Counted from the stretch's first letter, positions 1 through 9,359 are shown. The stretch is 64,000 nucleotides of DNA from Roseiflexus castenholzii DSM 13941 (GCF_000017805.1 NC_009767.1:2666001-2730000); one strand, 5' to 3'. The notes: generated by a model from the sequence alone, not told the origin. Translations and numbers: made by a program.

Positions 1-1950
1 TCGGCGCAGCACTTCCGGGTCGAACTCAAGGACGTTCTTCATAATCTGGCGGTACTTGGCATTTTCTTCATCGCGCAGGCAGACCATGAAGGCGCTGTTA
101 TACACGCGGTGCATACCCAGGGTGCGCACGAAGTACCCTTCCATCAGCCAGAAGGCTTCCGCCAGCAGCAGCGTATCGGGCGCTTCGACGGCACAGCGGT
201 CGACGACCTCGCGCCAGAACTCTTCCGGCATTGCGGCATCGAACTGCGCGCGGGTCATGCCGAAGCCTGCGCGTGATGGAATATCGCCACCCGTTCCCGG
301 TTCGGGGAACCAGAGGCGATGGTAGTGGCGTTTCGCCAGCGTCATTGCCGCATCGAAGCGGATGATCGGGAAGAGCCGCGCCACGTGCAAGATTGTCTGA
401 ATGACCGCCTCACGCACCTCGGGTTTGAGGTAGTTGAGTTGGGCAGTGTCGTTCCACGGCATGCTGGTGCCATCATTGCCGTGATAGATATAGCGCGCCT
501 CGCCGGTCCAGCGATCAAGGCGCTTGAAGACGACAGCAGCATCGGTGCGGTCGTAGTAGTGGTCTTCGATAAAGATGCCCACCCGCTCATCGCTCGACAG
601 GTCAGGACCGTTGAAGGTATAGGTCGGGAAGGGTGGATAGGGGAGTTGAATGAACCAGTCGGGATGCTCGATCACCCAGCGCCCATCGATGCCGACGTGG
701 TTCGGCACCATATCGGCGGAGAGGCGGATGCCGCGCTGCCAGGCGCGCGCGCGCAGATTGTCGAGCGCGGGTTGCCCGCCGAGCGCCGCAGCGATCTGAT
801 AGTCGTAGAGCGAATACGCTGACGCAACCGCATCCGGGTTGCCCATGATCTGCTTGATGCGTTTCGACGCCTCACTGCGTTCCCACAGACCGATCAGCCA
901 CAGACCGGTGAATCCACGGCGCGCCATCGTGTCGAGTTCCTCGTCCGGCACCTGGTCGAGGGTTTTGATCGGGCGACCATACCATTTGCTGAGTTGATCG
1001 AGCCAGACGAACGTGTTCTTGGCAAGCAGCACCAGGCGCGGCATCCACTCGCGGTCTGGCGTGTAGCGTTCGGGTTCCGCCTCCAGATAGCGATAATCGG
1101 CGACCGGCACATAGGCGCCGGTCAGATCGCCGCCGCCGACGCCAAAGCGCGCCCGCTCCTCTTCCTTGATGACGTCCAGACTGCTGAGCAGGCGGTAGAG
1201 GAAGGAGCGGTCGAGGAAGCCAGCCCAGTGTTCAAGGACATAGTTGAGCTGTCCTTCGAGAGAGTGGGGCGACGCCAGCGCCGGCGCGCGCAGCAGTTCG
1301 ATGAGGGTGCGTTGGGTGATGCCTGGCAGAACGGCGGCTGGCGGCGGTTGCGTGGCGAAAAAACGATCCAGTTCCTCGATCATCTTGAGATAGACGGTAT
1401 CGTGCTCAAGATGCGCGTCGTCGAACAGTTCGAGGAACGGATTGAAGGCTGGATTTACATTCTCCAGCCAGAGCATGAGCATCTCTTCGAGCGCAACTTC
1501 GCGATGGGGCATGCCGCCGGTTTCGTCAGCCAGGTACGCATCGAGCGCCTGCTCCCGGCGGTAGACGGCAAGCGGCGGAAACGCATCGCAGAACGCGCGC
1601 AGCGTCGTCTCGACCTTTTCCGCTCCCAGGCGCTCATTGAGCCAGGCAAGCGCGTCGGCGAGCATGTGTTCGCGGGTGCGTTTGCGGTACGTGGCGGCGA
1701 CATAGTGCAGGATTTCGTCGATCAGCCCCATCGCGCTGATCTGCCCGGCGCGCACCGCCTGCTCTGGAAAGCGCGCCAGGTCGCGTTTCTGGTTCATCTT
1801 CTGCGCGAAGACGCGCGCAGCGTGAAAATTGGCAAAGATGACATTGCCGCTGAACTGGAACAGCGACTCATCGAAATGGTAGCGGTCGCGCGCGCTGCGG
1901 GCGATGTGAAACTCCATCACCGGCGCGCCAGTTATGCGGCTGATCTCCAC
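1..1950 (-). CDS. GH13 (alpha-amylase family) glycoside hydrolase, 3' end outside window
   Basis: The reverse strand is open from about 1968 to the window edge, at least 650 codons, so the C-terminus is missing. The second half carries GH13 signatures: DMVPNHVG (conserved region I), IRFDAA with the nucleophile Asp (region II) and LLAEAFW with the acid/base Glu (region III). The region IV His-Asp would lie beyond position 1. The approximately 300 residues before the barrel (FHIARSARDRYHF..., then a helical stretch) are not a standard amylase N-terminus, so this belongs to a large bacterial GH13-like group whose substrate cannot be read from sequence; an alpha-glucan or trehalose/sucrose-type substrate is possible. 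No signal peptide is seen, so it is probably cytoplasmic. The GTG at 1950 is chosen because GGGAG lies 6 nt upstream; ATG at 1968 is the alternative. Confidence 0.82.
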   Translation of the reverse strand, partial: MEISRITGAPVMEFHIARSARDRYHFDESLFQFSGNVIFANFHAARVFAQKMNQKRDLARFPEQAVRAGQISAMGLIDEILHYVAATYRKRTREHMLADALAWLNERLGAEKVETTLRAFCDAFPPLAVYRREQALDAYLADETGGMPHREVALEEMLMLWLENVNPAFNPFLELFDDAHLEHDTVYLKMIEELDRFFATQPPPAAVLPGITQRTLIELLRAPALASPHSLEGQLNYVLEHWAGFLDRSFLYRLLSSLDVIKEEERARFGVGGGDLTGAYVPVADYRYLEAEPERYTPDREWMPRLVLLAKNTFVWLDQLSKWYGRPIKTLDQVPDEELDTMARRGFTGLWLIGLWERSEASKRIKQIMGNPDAVASAYSLYDYQIAAALGGQPALDNLRARAWQRGIRLSADMVPNHVGIDGRWVIEHPDWFIQLPYPPFPTYTFNGPDLSSDERVGIFIEDHYYDRTDAAVVFKRLDRWTGEARYIYHGNDGTSMPWNDTAQLNYLKPEVREAVIQTILHVARLFPIIRFDAAMTLAKRHYHRLWFPEPGTGGDIPSRAGFGMTRAQFDAAMPEEFWREVVDRCAVEAPDTLLLAEAFWLMEGYFVRTLGMHRVYNSAFMVCLRDEENAKYRQIMKNVLEFDPEVLRR

Positions 1951-2051
1951 ATTCGACTCCCATCGCATTACATACGATGCGCATCATGCATGCGCCATCG
2001 ATTTTGGTTGCCCTACGTTTCAGAATGGCTCCTCGGTGAAGTGCGCTCTGT

Positions 2052-2080
2052 AGTATACCACGCAGATTACGGTTCGCTGA
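2052..2080 (-). promoter_or_regulatory. possible sigma-70 promoter for the GH13 gene
   Basis: On the reverse strand TATACT (2052-2057) is a good -10 about 100 nt upstream of the GH13 start. The hexamer 17 nt further up (TCAGCG) is a poor -35, so this is tentative. Confidence 0.35.
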
Positions 2081-2139
2081 CAGGCATGGCGGTGTATGTG
2101 GGGGTATGTGAAAGGAGTCGTTGTTGTGAGTAGGGGTTA

Positions 2140-2287
2140 TACCAATGACCGGTGACCATCCGGCATGGTCACCCCGAGCAGCGCGAGGGGTCGTGCGCGA
2201 CCCGCTCAGATTCCGCGCTGCGTTTACCCTGAGCGAAGCGAAGGGCTCGGAATGACACGCATGCGGCATCTTCAATCGTCATTGGTA
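2140..2287. repeat. MITE-like dispersed repeat, copy 1 (148 bp)
   Basis: The element starts TACCAATGAC and ends with its exact inverse GTCATTGGTA. Just inside the left end is a palindrome, GGTGACCAT / ATGGTCACC around CCGGC. Two more copies lie at 9360-9595 and 25455-25602, and the 148-bp copies are nearly identical. It encodes no plausible protein. It lies in the 400-bp gap between the divergent GH13 and DUF2726 genes. Confidence 0.85.
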
Positions 2288-2351
2288 TGAGCGGTCAGGG
2301 GATGGGGGTTATATAGTCGAGGACTCGAAGTCTGATGGTGAGGATGATGCT

Positions 2352-3107
2352 ATGGAGTCGCTCATAACACTTGCTGCCACGATTGCAGTCCTGTTGGTGG
2401 TTGCCGGATGCGGTGTGGCGTTGGCGGCGATGTACCCGCGCAGGCGCACAGCGGCGTCGGGCAGCACTGCGTTCCCGCGATTGTCGTCGATGGCGCCGCG
2501 CATCTCGGGCGAACCGGAGTTTTTGTCGCGCCTGCCGTATACGCGCACCACGCATCTGCTGACGGGCGACCACCGGGCGTTGTTTGCGGCGCTCAACGCC
2601 GCTGCGCCCGATGATCTCGCCGTGCTGCCCCACGTGCGCCTGGCTGATATTCTGTCCGTCGAACCACACACGACGCAACCGGAGCGCTACCGGGAGCGCA
2701 TCCGCGATGTCGTTCTCGATGTTGTGCTCTGTGATGCGCAGACAACCGCACCGCGCCTGGCGGTGCTCTTTGCGCAGCCCGGCGCAGCCCGGCGGGCTGC
2801 ATTCATCGATGCTGCACTGATCAGCGCCGGCGTACCGGTGCTGCGCCTGACCCGCGATGAGCCGCCATCGGTCGATGCGCTGGCCCTTCAGATTGCAGCG
2901 GCATTAGGCATGCCGGCGCGATGTTCGTCGTTTCCGGCAGAATGGCCGGCGCCTGACGAACAACGGAATGGCGCAGCAGTCATCTCGATGCCGGAGGTGA
3001 TTGGCGTGCCGCGCGAGCCGGTGCGCTATGCCTGCGGACGCTGCCATCGCTATGTGGCGCCGCGCGCGCGCCGCTGCCCGCATTGTGGGGCGACGCTGGC
3101 TGCATAG
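2352..3107 (+). CDS. membrane-anchored DUF2726-type protein with C-terminal zinc ribbon
   Basis: 251 residues. Residues 4-27 form one hydrophobic membrane anchor. Residues about 60-190 match the DUF2726 pattern, a restriction-endonuclease-like fold with unknown substrate: a conserved 'VLPHVRLADIL' strand, 'DVVLCDAQT' as the expected central strand with an acidic residue, and 'SAGVPVLRL' near the end. The last 25 residues have CGRCH...CPHC, a two-knuckle zinc ribbon. The combination suggests a membrane-tethered nucleic-acid-binding or degenerate nuclease-like protein; activity is unproven. It stands alone between a MITE-like repeat and the rhodanese gene, in the same direction as the latter. 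Confidence 0.75.
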   Translation: MESLITLAATIAVLLVVAGCGVALAAMYPRRRTAASGSTAFPRLSSMAPRISGEPEFLSRLPYTRTTHLLTGDHRALFAALNAAAPDDLAVLPHVRLADILSVEPHTTQPERYRERIRDVVLDVVLCDAQTTAPRLAVLFAQPGAARRAAFIDAALISAGVPVLRLTRDEPPSVDALALQIAAALGMPARCSSFPAEWPAPDEQRNGAAVISMPEVIGVPREPVRYACGRCHRYVAPRARRCPHCGATLAA

Positions 3108-3139
3108 TCCCGTATTCCTCCATTTCCTGACTAAATAGA

Positions 3140-3168
3140 TTGACAAACTCATAAATATCGACTATACT
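3140..3168 (+). promoter_or_regulatory. sigma-70-type promoter of the rhodanese/YeeE operon
   Basis: A perfect -35 TTGACA (3140-3145), a 17-nt spacer and -10 TATACT (3163-3168) lie 55 nt upstream of the rhodanese GTG start, in a locally AT-rich stretch. Confidence 0.8.
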
Positions 3169-3223
3169 CTGCTCGCACCGGTGCATTCGAGCAACTGTAT
3201 CACCGACCGAAAGCGAGGACCTT

Positions 3224-4246
3224 GTGGACAGAACGCTGTTGCGGACTGCCGGCGCCGCCGTTGCCGGCGCACTCGTGACGCTCATCATCGTGGCGATCAC
3301 GTTCTCCACTCGACCGCAACCAGAGGCGACGCCAACCGTTGCGCCGACCGCTCCTGCCGCTCCTGTGGTTGCTCCGTCGCCCCGTGAACCGCGCAAATTC
3401 GAGGATGTCGTCGTCAGCACCGAATGGCTTGCGCAGAACCTCGACAACCCGAAGGTGCGCGTGATTGAAGTCAGCGTGGCGCCGGGGGTGTACGAACGGG
3501 GTCATATTCCCGGCGCGGTCAACTTCGTCTGGACTACCGATTTTGTCGATACGGTGTCGCGCAACATCATTGCGCCGGAGCGCTTCCAGGAACTGGCGCG
3601 CGCCGCCGGTATCGACAACGACACAACCATCGTGCTCTACGGCGATAACAACAACTGGTTTGCCGCCTGGGGCGCGTGGGTCTTCCGCCAGTACGGCGCT
3701 GAGGATGTGCGATTGCTCGATGGCAGTCGCAGCAAGTGGGAGGCTGAGAACCGCGAACTCTCGACGCGCGCGCCGACCTATCCGCCGGGCAATTTTACCG
3801 TCCGGCAGCGTAGCGATCTGCGGGTGTTTCTGCCGGATGTCCTGAAAGTCGTGCGTGGCGAGGACAATCGGGTATTGGTTGATATTCGCTCGCCGGATGA
3901 GTTCAGTGGGAAGATTTTTGCGCCGGAAGGGTTCCAGGAACTGGCAGTTCGCGCGGGTCACATTCCCGGTGCGGTGAATGTGCCGTGGAAGCAGGCGCTC
4001 AGGGACGATGGCACATTCAAGAGCGTTGAGGAACTGCGCAAACTGTATGCTGATGCCGGCGTCGATGGCAGTAAGCCGGTCATTACGTACTGCCGGATCG
4101 GTGAACGCGCAAGCCATACCTGGTTCGTTCTCAGCGAAATCCTGGGGTATCAAGCGGCGCTCTACGACGGGTCCTGGACGGAGTATGGCAACAGCGTCGG
4201 CGTGCCGATCGCCAACCCCGCCGGTACGATTTGGGGCGTGAAGTAG
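3224..4246 (+). CDS. membrane-anchored tandem-rhodanese sulfurtransferase
   Basis: 340 residues from GTG 3224 (GAGG 7 nt upstream). Residues 5-28 are a membrane anchor or uncleaved signal, followed by a Pro/Ala linker, so the enzyme domains should face the outside. Two rhodanese domains follow. The first (about 60-185) has 'VLYGDNNNWFAAW' where the catalytic loop should be, with no Cys, so it is structural. The second (about 195-330) has the active loop CRIGERAS after 'ITY', with the persulfide-forming Cys. This is the thiosulfate:cyanide or mercaptopyruvate sulfurtransferase family; the acceptor is unknown. The YeeE/YedE permease gene starts 6 nt after the stop, so the pair probably works together on thiosulfate or sulfane sulfur. 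Confidence 0.88.
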   Translation: MDRTLLRTAGAAVAGALVTLIIVAITFSTRPQPEATPTVAPTAPAAPVVAPSPREPRKFEDVVVSTEWLAQNLDNPKVRVIEVSVAPGVYERGHIPGAVNFVWTTDFVDTVSRNIIAPERFQELARAAGIDNDTTIVLYGDNNNWFAAWGAWVFRQYGAEDVRLLDGSRSKWEAENRELSTRAPTYPPGNFTVRQRSDLRVFLPDVLKVVRGEDNRVLVDIRSPDEFSGKIFAPEGFQELAVRAGHIPGAVNVPWKQALRDDGTFKSVEELRKLYADAGVDGSKPVITYCRIGERASHTWFVLSEILGYQAALYDGSWTEYGNSVGVPIANPAGTIWGVK

Positions 4247-4252
4247 ACAACG

Positions 4253-5491
4253 ATGTCGAATGCATTGCCAGGGAGCAGCCCGACTGATCGGGCTGCTCCT
4301 TCCAAAACTGAATTGACTGCGGCGGACGTTCTGCGGTATGGCGGTGCATTGCTGATGGTTGCTGCTCTGCTGGGTGGCGCATATCTGCTCCAGGCGATGC
4401 CGGGGCGTGGTTCGGCGGCGGCGCTTTCCCTGCTGATCGGCGCCGCGCTCGGTGTCGCCTTCGAGCGCGGGAGGTTCTGTTTCTTCTGTATCTTCCGCGA
4501 TTTCATCGAGTATCGCAATGCAGGTCCGCTCTCTGCGATCCTGATGGCGCTGGCGGTGAGCGGTATCGGGTATGCCATCGTCTTCGGCGCATTCCTGCCC
4601 AACCCGGCAGGCGGTCGGCTGGCGCCTGATGCACATATCGGTCCGGTCAGTCCGGCGCTGGTGGCTGCCGGTCTGATGTTCGGCTTGGGGATGGCGCTCT
4701 CGGGTGCGTGTATCAGCGGCCATCTGTACCGCCTGGGAGAGGGATCAGGCTATGCGCCGCCGGCGCTCATCGGCGCGCTGATCGGCTTTGGGCTTGGATT
4801 CCGAACATGGAACTGGCTCTATGCGATGGTGATCGCCGATGCGCCGGTTGTCTGGTTGCCGCATTGGGTCGGCTACGGCGGGTCACTCCTTTTGCACCTG
4901 ACAGTTCTTGGCATCCTGGCGCTGATGCTCCTGCGCTTCGTCCCGCCGCTGCCGCCCCGTCCCGCCCGTCAACTCGACATAACGTATTTGCGCGAAGCGC
5001 TCTTCCGTGACCGCTGGAACCCGCTCGTGACCGGCGCTATGGTCGGGATCATCAGCGTTGTAGCATATCTGCGGGTTGAACCGCTTGGCGTTACAGCGCA
5101 ACTCGGCAGTGCGACGCGAACGGTGATGAACTGGGCGGGATGGCTGCCGGACCGCCTCAACGGTCTGGATAGTTTCGCCGGTTGCGCCACGCAGGTGGTG
5201 CAGACCATCACCGACAACGGTTGGCTGATCGGCGGGTTGGTGCTGGGAGCGTTCAGTGCTGCGCTGCTCGCCGGGCGTTTTCAGCCGGCATTGCCGCGCG
5301 CTTGGGGGAGTGTCACTGCGCTGCTCGGCGGGGTGTTGATGGGATGGGGTGCGATGACGGCGCTTGGCTGCACGGTGGGAACGCTGCTCTCCGGTATCGC
5401 TGCATTTGCGCTATCGGGGTGGGTGTTTGGCGCCGCCGTCTTCGTCGGCGTGTGGCTTGGCATCACATTGCGCTTGCACCGGTGGGTGTAG
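4253..5491 (+). CDS. YeeE/YedE (TsuA-like) sulfur-compound permease
   Basis: 412 residues with about 10 hydrophobic segments. The duplicated YeeE/YedE family motifs are visible: 'ERGRFCFFCIFRDF' (about 76-89), 'SGACISGHLYRLGEG' (about 150-164), and 'GCTVGTLLSG' near the C-terminus, each with a conserved Cys. In characterised YeeE/TsuA such Cys residues line the thiosulfate path, so thiosulfate or sulfane-sulfur import is the best inference. It directly follows the rhodanese gene and shares its promoter. A short hydrophilic N-terminal tail precedes the first membrane segment. No strong Shine-Dalgarno is present, which fits translational coupling to the rhodanese gene. Confidence 0.87.
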   Translation: MSNALPGSSPTDRAAPSKTELTAADVLRYGGALLMVAALLGGAYLLQAMPGRGSAAALSLLIGAALGVAFERGRFCFFCIFRDFIEYRNAGPLSAILMALAVSGIGYAIVFGAFLPNPAGGRLAPDAHIGPVSPALVAAGLMFGLGMALSGACISGHLYRLGEGSGYAPPALIGALIGFGLGFRTWNWLYAMVIADAPVVWLPHWVGYGGSLLLHLTVLGILALMLLRFVPPLPPRPARQLDITYLREALFRDRWNPLVTGAMVGIISVVAYLRVEPLGVTAQLGSATRTVMNWAGWLPDRLNGLDSFAGCATQVVQTITDNGWLIGGLVLGAFSAALLAGRFQPALPRAWGSVTALLGGVLMGWGAMTALGCTVGTLLSGIAAFALSGWVFGAAVFVGVWLGITLRLHRWV

Positions 5492-5736
5492 ACGGAGTGA
5501 ATCTGACATTGCTTCCCAGCAATCAACGTCTGCGTGGGCGCCGGTGACGGCGCCGATCCCTGGCGGAATGGGCATCCCGCCGCCTTGTGCACAGGTCACA
5601 AAGCGTTCGCTGCCTGCGACAGTCGCCGCACGACTTGTGTCCCTTTGCATTGGTCGACATCACTGAAATATGGTATCTTTAGTGCCGGCGGAACCGCTGG
5701 CACATCATCGCTGCCATACACGGTTGAGGTTGCACT

Positions 5737-6420
5737 ATGCAGGGTTGTTCGCGGCATATGGGCGCTTTCTTATTGATATTAGGCGGTCTCATCTTTGTTA
5801 TCGGCGGCATAAGCGTTGGCATTTTCGCCACACGTGCGGCGCAACAGGCGGCAGAGCGCGCTGCACGCCTCCCGGCTGCAACAGCGCAGGACGTCGAGCG
5901 CAGCGCCGTTGGCGCGGAAGTGCTCGTCGAAGGCGTGATTGATGCGCGCAATCCAACGCGCGTGCACAATTTTGTTACATATGTGCGCGAAGAGTATCGC
6001 GGCATTGATACCACCGATAATCGGGAGATATGGAGGGAGGATGAACGCTGGACGCCGCCGCTGCTCATTCAGGTCGCCGATGGCGTTGTACGGATAGCCA
6101 ATGATGCGTATCGGATCGAAGAACCACCGGTACAATGGCAGGAGTCGGACCGCCTGGAATGGAATAGTTTCAGTGGCGAAGGGACGAAACGGTATCGCGG
6201 CTTCGAGGAAGGCAACACCGTTACGGCGCTCGGACGAGTCACCGACGAACTCGAAGGGCGTGGCATTGAGGCGGAATTGATGTTTGGCGGCACACGCGAT
6301 CAGTATCTTGCTTATCAGCGCACCACGGCTTCGCTGACGCCAATTGCCGGGCTTATCTCGGGAGGGATAGGCATTGCGATGATCCTGGGCGGTCTCTGGT
6401 CGCTGTTCCGTGGCGGCTAG
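5737..6420 (+). CDS. membrane protein with GIDE-like domain
   Basis: 227 residues. Membrane segments lie near both ends (about 8-30 and 200-222), with a hydrophilic domain of about 160 residues between. The layout (two flanking helices, 'VLVEGVIDARNPTRVHNFVTY' strand-rich start, 'ALGRVTDELEG' late motif) resembles the GIDE domain found in bacterial and archaeal proteins and in mitochondrial MUL1. No RING finger is present, so no ubiquitin-ligase activity is implied. ATG 5737 is preceded by GAGG at 7 nt; ATG 5758 is a less likely alternative. Function unknown. Confidence 0.6.
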   Translation: MQGCSRHMGAFLLILGGLIFVIGGISVGIFATRAAQQAAERAARLPAATAQDVERSAVGAEVLVEGVIDARNPTRVHNFVTYVREEYRGIDTTDNREIWREDERWTPPLLIQVADGVVRIANDAYRIEEPPVQWQESDRLEWNSFSGEGTKRYRGFEEGNTVTALGRVTDELEGRGIEAELMFGGTRDQYLAYQRTTASLTPIAGLISGGIGIAMILGGLWSLFRGG

Positions 6421-6453
6421 ACGATGCGAGATCAGCGAGTTCCATGATCTCTG

Positions 6454-7995
6454 TCACAGGGTTCTGGGCGGTTTTTTTATCGCCTGCCATACTGGCCGCG
6501 CCACAAACCCTATGACCATCGCCAGCACAGCCAGCCAGCCGAACCAGTCGCCAAAACGGGTGAAGAGTGTTCGTTCGGCAACCACGAACGTCTCACCCGT
6601 CACCACGCCGCGCTGGTTGATGTCGCTCTCTGCCGTGATGCGCCCATACGGATCGATGACCATAGCGATGCCACTGGTGGCGCCCAATCCGAAGGCAACC
6701 CGGTTTTCTACTGCCCGAAAGACCGTATCGGACGCATGTGCCGGCGGGAACCAGCGATTGCCGGAGAAGTCGTCGTCAACCGGCATCAGCACGATCTGCG
6801 CGCCGGCGCTCGCCAGTTCGCGCACAATCCAGGGGAGATGGCGGTCCCAGCAGACGCCCAATCCGACCTGACCGTAGGGTGTCTCGACAACTGAGAAGTC
6901 GCGTGGTCCAGGGAGGAAGCCGAACTCCTTTTCACCATCGGTGACGTTGATCTTGGCGCGCCGCCCCACTTCGGCTCCGTCTGGTCCAAACATAACGGCG
7001 GTATCATACATGCCATCTGAGGTGCGCCAGACCATGTCTGCGACCAGGTAGGCGTTCATCTCGCGCGCCAGATCGCCGACCTGTGCGGTGAATACAGGAT
7101 CGTCGGCGCTGGCGAACTCGTTTTCGGGCCAGACGATGAAGGCGGGACGCAGTGCGGCGACGCTGCGCGTCAGCGCCGCATTCACATCAAAGATCGCCTG
7201 CGACATCTCCGGCGTATCGGCGTAGTACCCTTCCTGCTCGACGGGCAGACGGCTCAGTGCCTGAATGAAACGGTCCTGGTTCGTCAGATCGACCGTCGCT
7301 GCGATGCGAAACCGGTGATCCGGCGCGGGCGGGATGATCAGCGCGCCCCAGACGATAATCGCTGCTGCGACGATCAGGGATACGACCGCCGGCATATGCG
7401 CCCGGCGTCTCCGCCAGGCATTCACGATCAGGAACGCGATGGCGCTGTTCACCAGCATCACCAGAAAACCGAGGCCGGGGAAGCCGGTGAGGGTGAGGAT
7501 TTGCAACGCCGGGGGGAAACGCCACTGGCTCTTTGCCAGCAGTTCAATCCACCAGTCGCCGGTAATGGGCGCGATGAACCGCAGGAACTCCAGCGCCGAC
7601 CAGGCGATTGGCGCACCCAATACGCTGAGCGGTTCCGGCAGTCGCTCCTGAAGCGCCGTTCCTGCCTGGACCAGCCCGGCATAGAAGCATCCGACCGCGA
7701 TGATCAGGACGACGCCCAACACCGGACCGAACATCGCCGGGTACCAGAGGTGTGCCATGGCGGACCAGATGATGCCAAAGGGAAGCGCTATCACAAAGTG
7801 GCGCGGGAGCGGTTGGGTATGGAGCGCGATCAGGAGCGGCGCCACGCCTATCCAGCCGAGCAGTCCCCAATCCAGGATTGTTGGCATCGAGGCCCCGATC
7901 AACATCCCGGAAAGGAGTGAGAGCGTGAGGGAAAAGGACCAGACGCGACCGGCAGCCGGGGTGGCCATCGCCCGGACATTCACGCTTGGCGCCAT
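6454..7995 (-). CDS. lnt: apolipoprotein N-acyltransferase
   Basis: 513 residues. The N-terminal half has about six membrane segments; residues about 220-470 form a nitrilase-fold domain; a final membrane helix (RFGDWFGWLAVLAMV) closes the protein, exactly the Lnt architecture. The catalytic triad candidates are Glu in WPENEFAS, Lys in RRAKINV and Cys in LGVCWDRHLP. Lnt N-acylates the amino-terminal Cys of lipoproteins at the outer face of the cytoplasmic membrane, and this window encodes several lipobox proteins (for example at 44689 and 53010) that could be substrates. AGGAGG 6 nt upstream of ATG 7995 fixes the start; an upstream in-frame codon at 8013 lacks this. The gene converges with the GIDE gene. 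Confidence 0.87.
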   Translation of the reverse strand: MAPSVNVRAMATPAAGRVWSFSLTLSLLSGMLIGASMPTILDWGLLGWIGVAPLLIALHTQPLPRHFVIALPFGIIWSAMAHLWYPAMFGPVLGVVLIIAVGCFYAGLVQAGTALQERLPEPLSVLGAPIAWSALEFLRFIAPITGDWWIELLAKSQWRFPPALQILTLTGFPGLGFLVMLVNSAIAFLIVNAWRRRRAHMPAVVSLIVAAAIIVWGALIIPPAPDHRFRIAATVDLTNQDRFIQALSRLPVEQEGYYADTPEMSQAIFDVNAALTRSVAALRPAFIVWPENEFASADDPVFTAQVGDLAREMNAYLVADMVWRTSDGMYDTAVMFGPDGAEVGRRAKINVTDGEKEFGFLPGPRDFSVVETPYGQVGLGVCWDRHLPWIVRELASAGAQIVLMPVDDDFSGNRWFPPAHASDTVFRAVENRVAFGLGATSGIAMVIDPYGRITAESDINQRGVVTGETFVVAERTLFTRFGDWFGWLAVLAMVIGFVARPVWQAIKKPPRTL

Positions 7996-8059
7996 CAGAG
8001 TCCTCCTGATCAAGAAGGGTGAGAAGGAAGTCCATTTGCAGCGCAGTCTATGAAGATCG

Positions 8060-9271
8060 TCATACGGCGTGCTGCTCTTTCGACGCCGCCTTGCGCGACG
8101 AGGTTGCAGGCAGGTTCGCCTGAATCATGCTTCGTTCGACGATCCGCTCGAAGGCGCGGCGGTCGGCGGCGCGGATGACGGCCTGCTCATGGGCGCGCGC
8201 CAGCGCGACGGGGTACCCCTGTCCCTTGAGACACTGATCGTACACCAGCGCATGCACCTGGTCGAGCAGTGTGGCATCTTCCGCAACCCAGCGCGGTATT
8301 TCGACCCGCGCTACTTCTCGCCCGACCCGCAGATAAAAGAAATGGATCAGATGATCGGCGTAGGACTCGATATTGACCCGCGACATTGAGACGAACAATG
8401 GTCCCCGCTGTCCCTCGTCCAGCAGATCCGCCAGAATATCGGCGTCGCTCAGCCCCTGGCAGACAAAGCACGACGGCGCGCGTCCGGCGGCGGCATCACT
8501 ACAGGCGTTGCACTTTGCGCCACGTTGTTTGTCCATGTCCACATCAGGGCACAACATCAACCGGATCATCCCGGCCACCTCAGGCGACCGTGGACGGCTG
8601 ATGTACGACGCGACTGGAATCTTTCGATCGCGCATTTGAGTGAGATAGTCCAGATAGGGACGCAGAAAATGCTCCAGCACCACCTTTTCGGCGCCGGCAA
8701 GTGTCCAGCGCACCAGTGTCCCATCCTGGAGCGCCAGCGCCGGCGTCTCCTCGTCCCTGAGGAACTCCTGTGCCAGGGTGACGAGTTCGACCCCCTCGGC
8801 GACATCGCGCCGGGCGCTCAGGTAGTTGCCCTCGACGGGAATGCGCCGCATGCCATCGGTCAGGTAGAGGTCATCTTCGCGGAAGCCGAGAATCGGGCGC
8901 GATGACAGGTTGGCCGTTGGACGCGCGCCATACCGCAGGGAGACCCGCCCGATGTTGAGCACATAACAGAGCGCGGCGCCATGCCGATCAATGTCGATGT
9001 GCGATCCATCCGTGGCGATCACCGCATACTCCGGCGGACGCGACGGGGCATTGCGCGTCGTGTTGAGCGGCTCGACCGGGCGCGCCAGCAGCCAGGCGAA
9101 TCCATCGCGGCTCAGATCCACCGCCTGCGCCCACTTCTCGTAGGCGAAGGACTCGTGCCGATAGCGGGTCAGCGCCTGCGCGCGGCGCTGTGCCTGATCT
9201 GGCGCATTATGGTTCAGGGTGTTGCTCATTTCGCGCACCTGACGGCTCAGTTCGGTCAGATCGAATGGCAT
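8060..9271 (-). CDS. NurA-domain nuclease-like protein with a CxxC-CxxC insertion
   Basis: 403 residues from ATG 9271 (AGAGGGGG about 6 nt upstream; the longer open frame to 9379 runs into the repeat and is rejected). The NurA signature 'VIATDGSHIDIDRHG', with the metal-binding Asp, follows an N-terminal helical region; a later 'ADILADLLDEG...FVSMSRVNIESY' block and a C-terminal helix fit the family. NurA is a 5'-3' nuclease partnered with the HerA translocase in DNA-end resection. No HerA gene is visible here. Unusual is 'KCNACSDAAAG...CFVC', two CxxC pairs about 15 residues apart, which could hold zinc or an Fe-S cluster. Confidence 0.78.
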   Translation of the reverse strand: MPFDLTELSRQVREMSNTLNHNAPDQAQRRAQALTRYRHESFAYEKWAQAVDLSRDGFAWLLARPVEPLNTTRNAPSRPPEYAVIATDGSHIDIDRHGAALCYVLNIGRVSLRYGARPTANLSSRPILGFREDDLYLTDGMRRIPVEGNYLSARRDVAEGVELVTLAQEFLRDEETPALALQDGTLVRWTLAGAEKVVLEHFLRPYLDYLTQMRDRKIPVASYISRPRSPEVAGMIRLMLCPDVDMDKQRGAKCNACSDAAAGRAPSCFVCQGLSDADILADLLDEGQRGPLFVSMSRVNIESYADHLIHFFYLRVGREVARVEIPRWVAEDATLLDQVHALVYDQCLKGQGYPVALARAHEQAVIRAADRRAFERIVERSMIQANLPATSSRKAASKEQHAV

Positions 9272-9359
9272 AGATGACCCCCTCTGTCCAGCAATATACT
9301 GCGAGTATAGGACAGATGAGCGGAAATGTCGAATAGCAGGCAAGCGGCGCGAGGTGAAA

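Noticed and set aside
994..2133. 379-codon frame on the + strand
   Set aside because: It lies opposite the GH13 gene, which has clear catalytic motifs; it is a shadow frame of high-GC DNA.
3200..4723. 507-codon frame on the reverse strand
   Set aside because: It runs antisense to the rhodanese and YeeE genes and shows Arg/His-rich composition typical of shadow frames.
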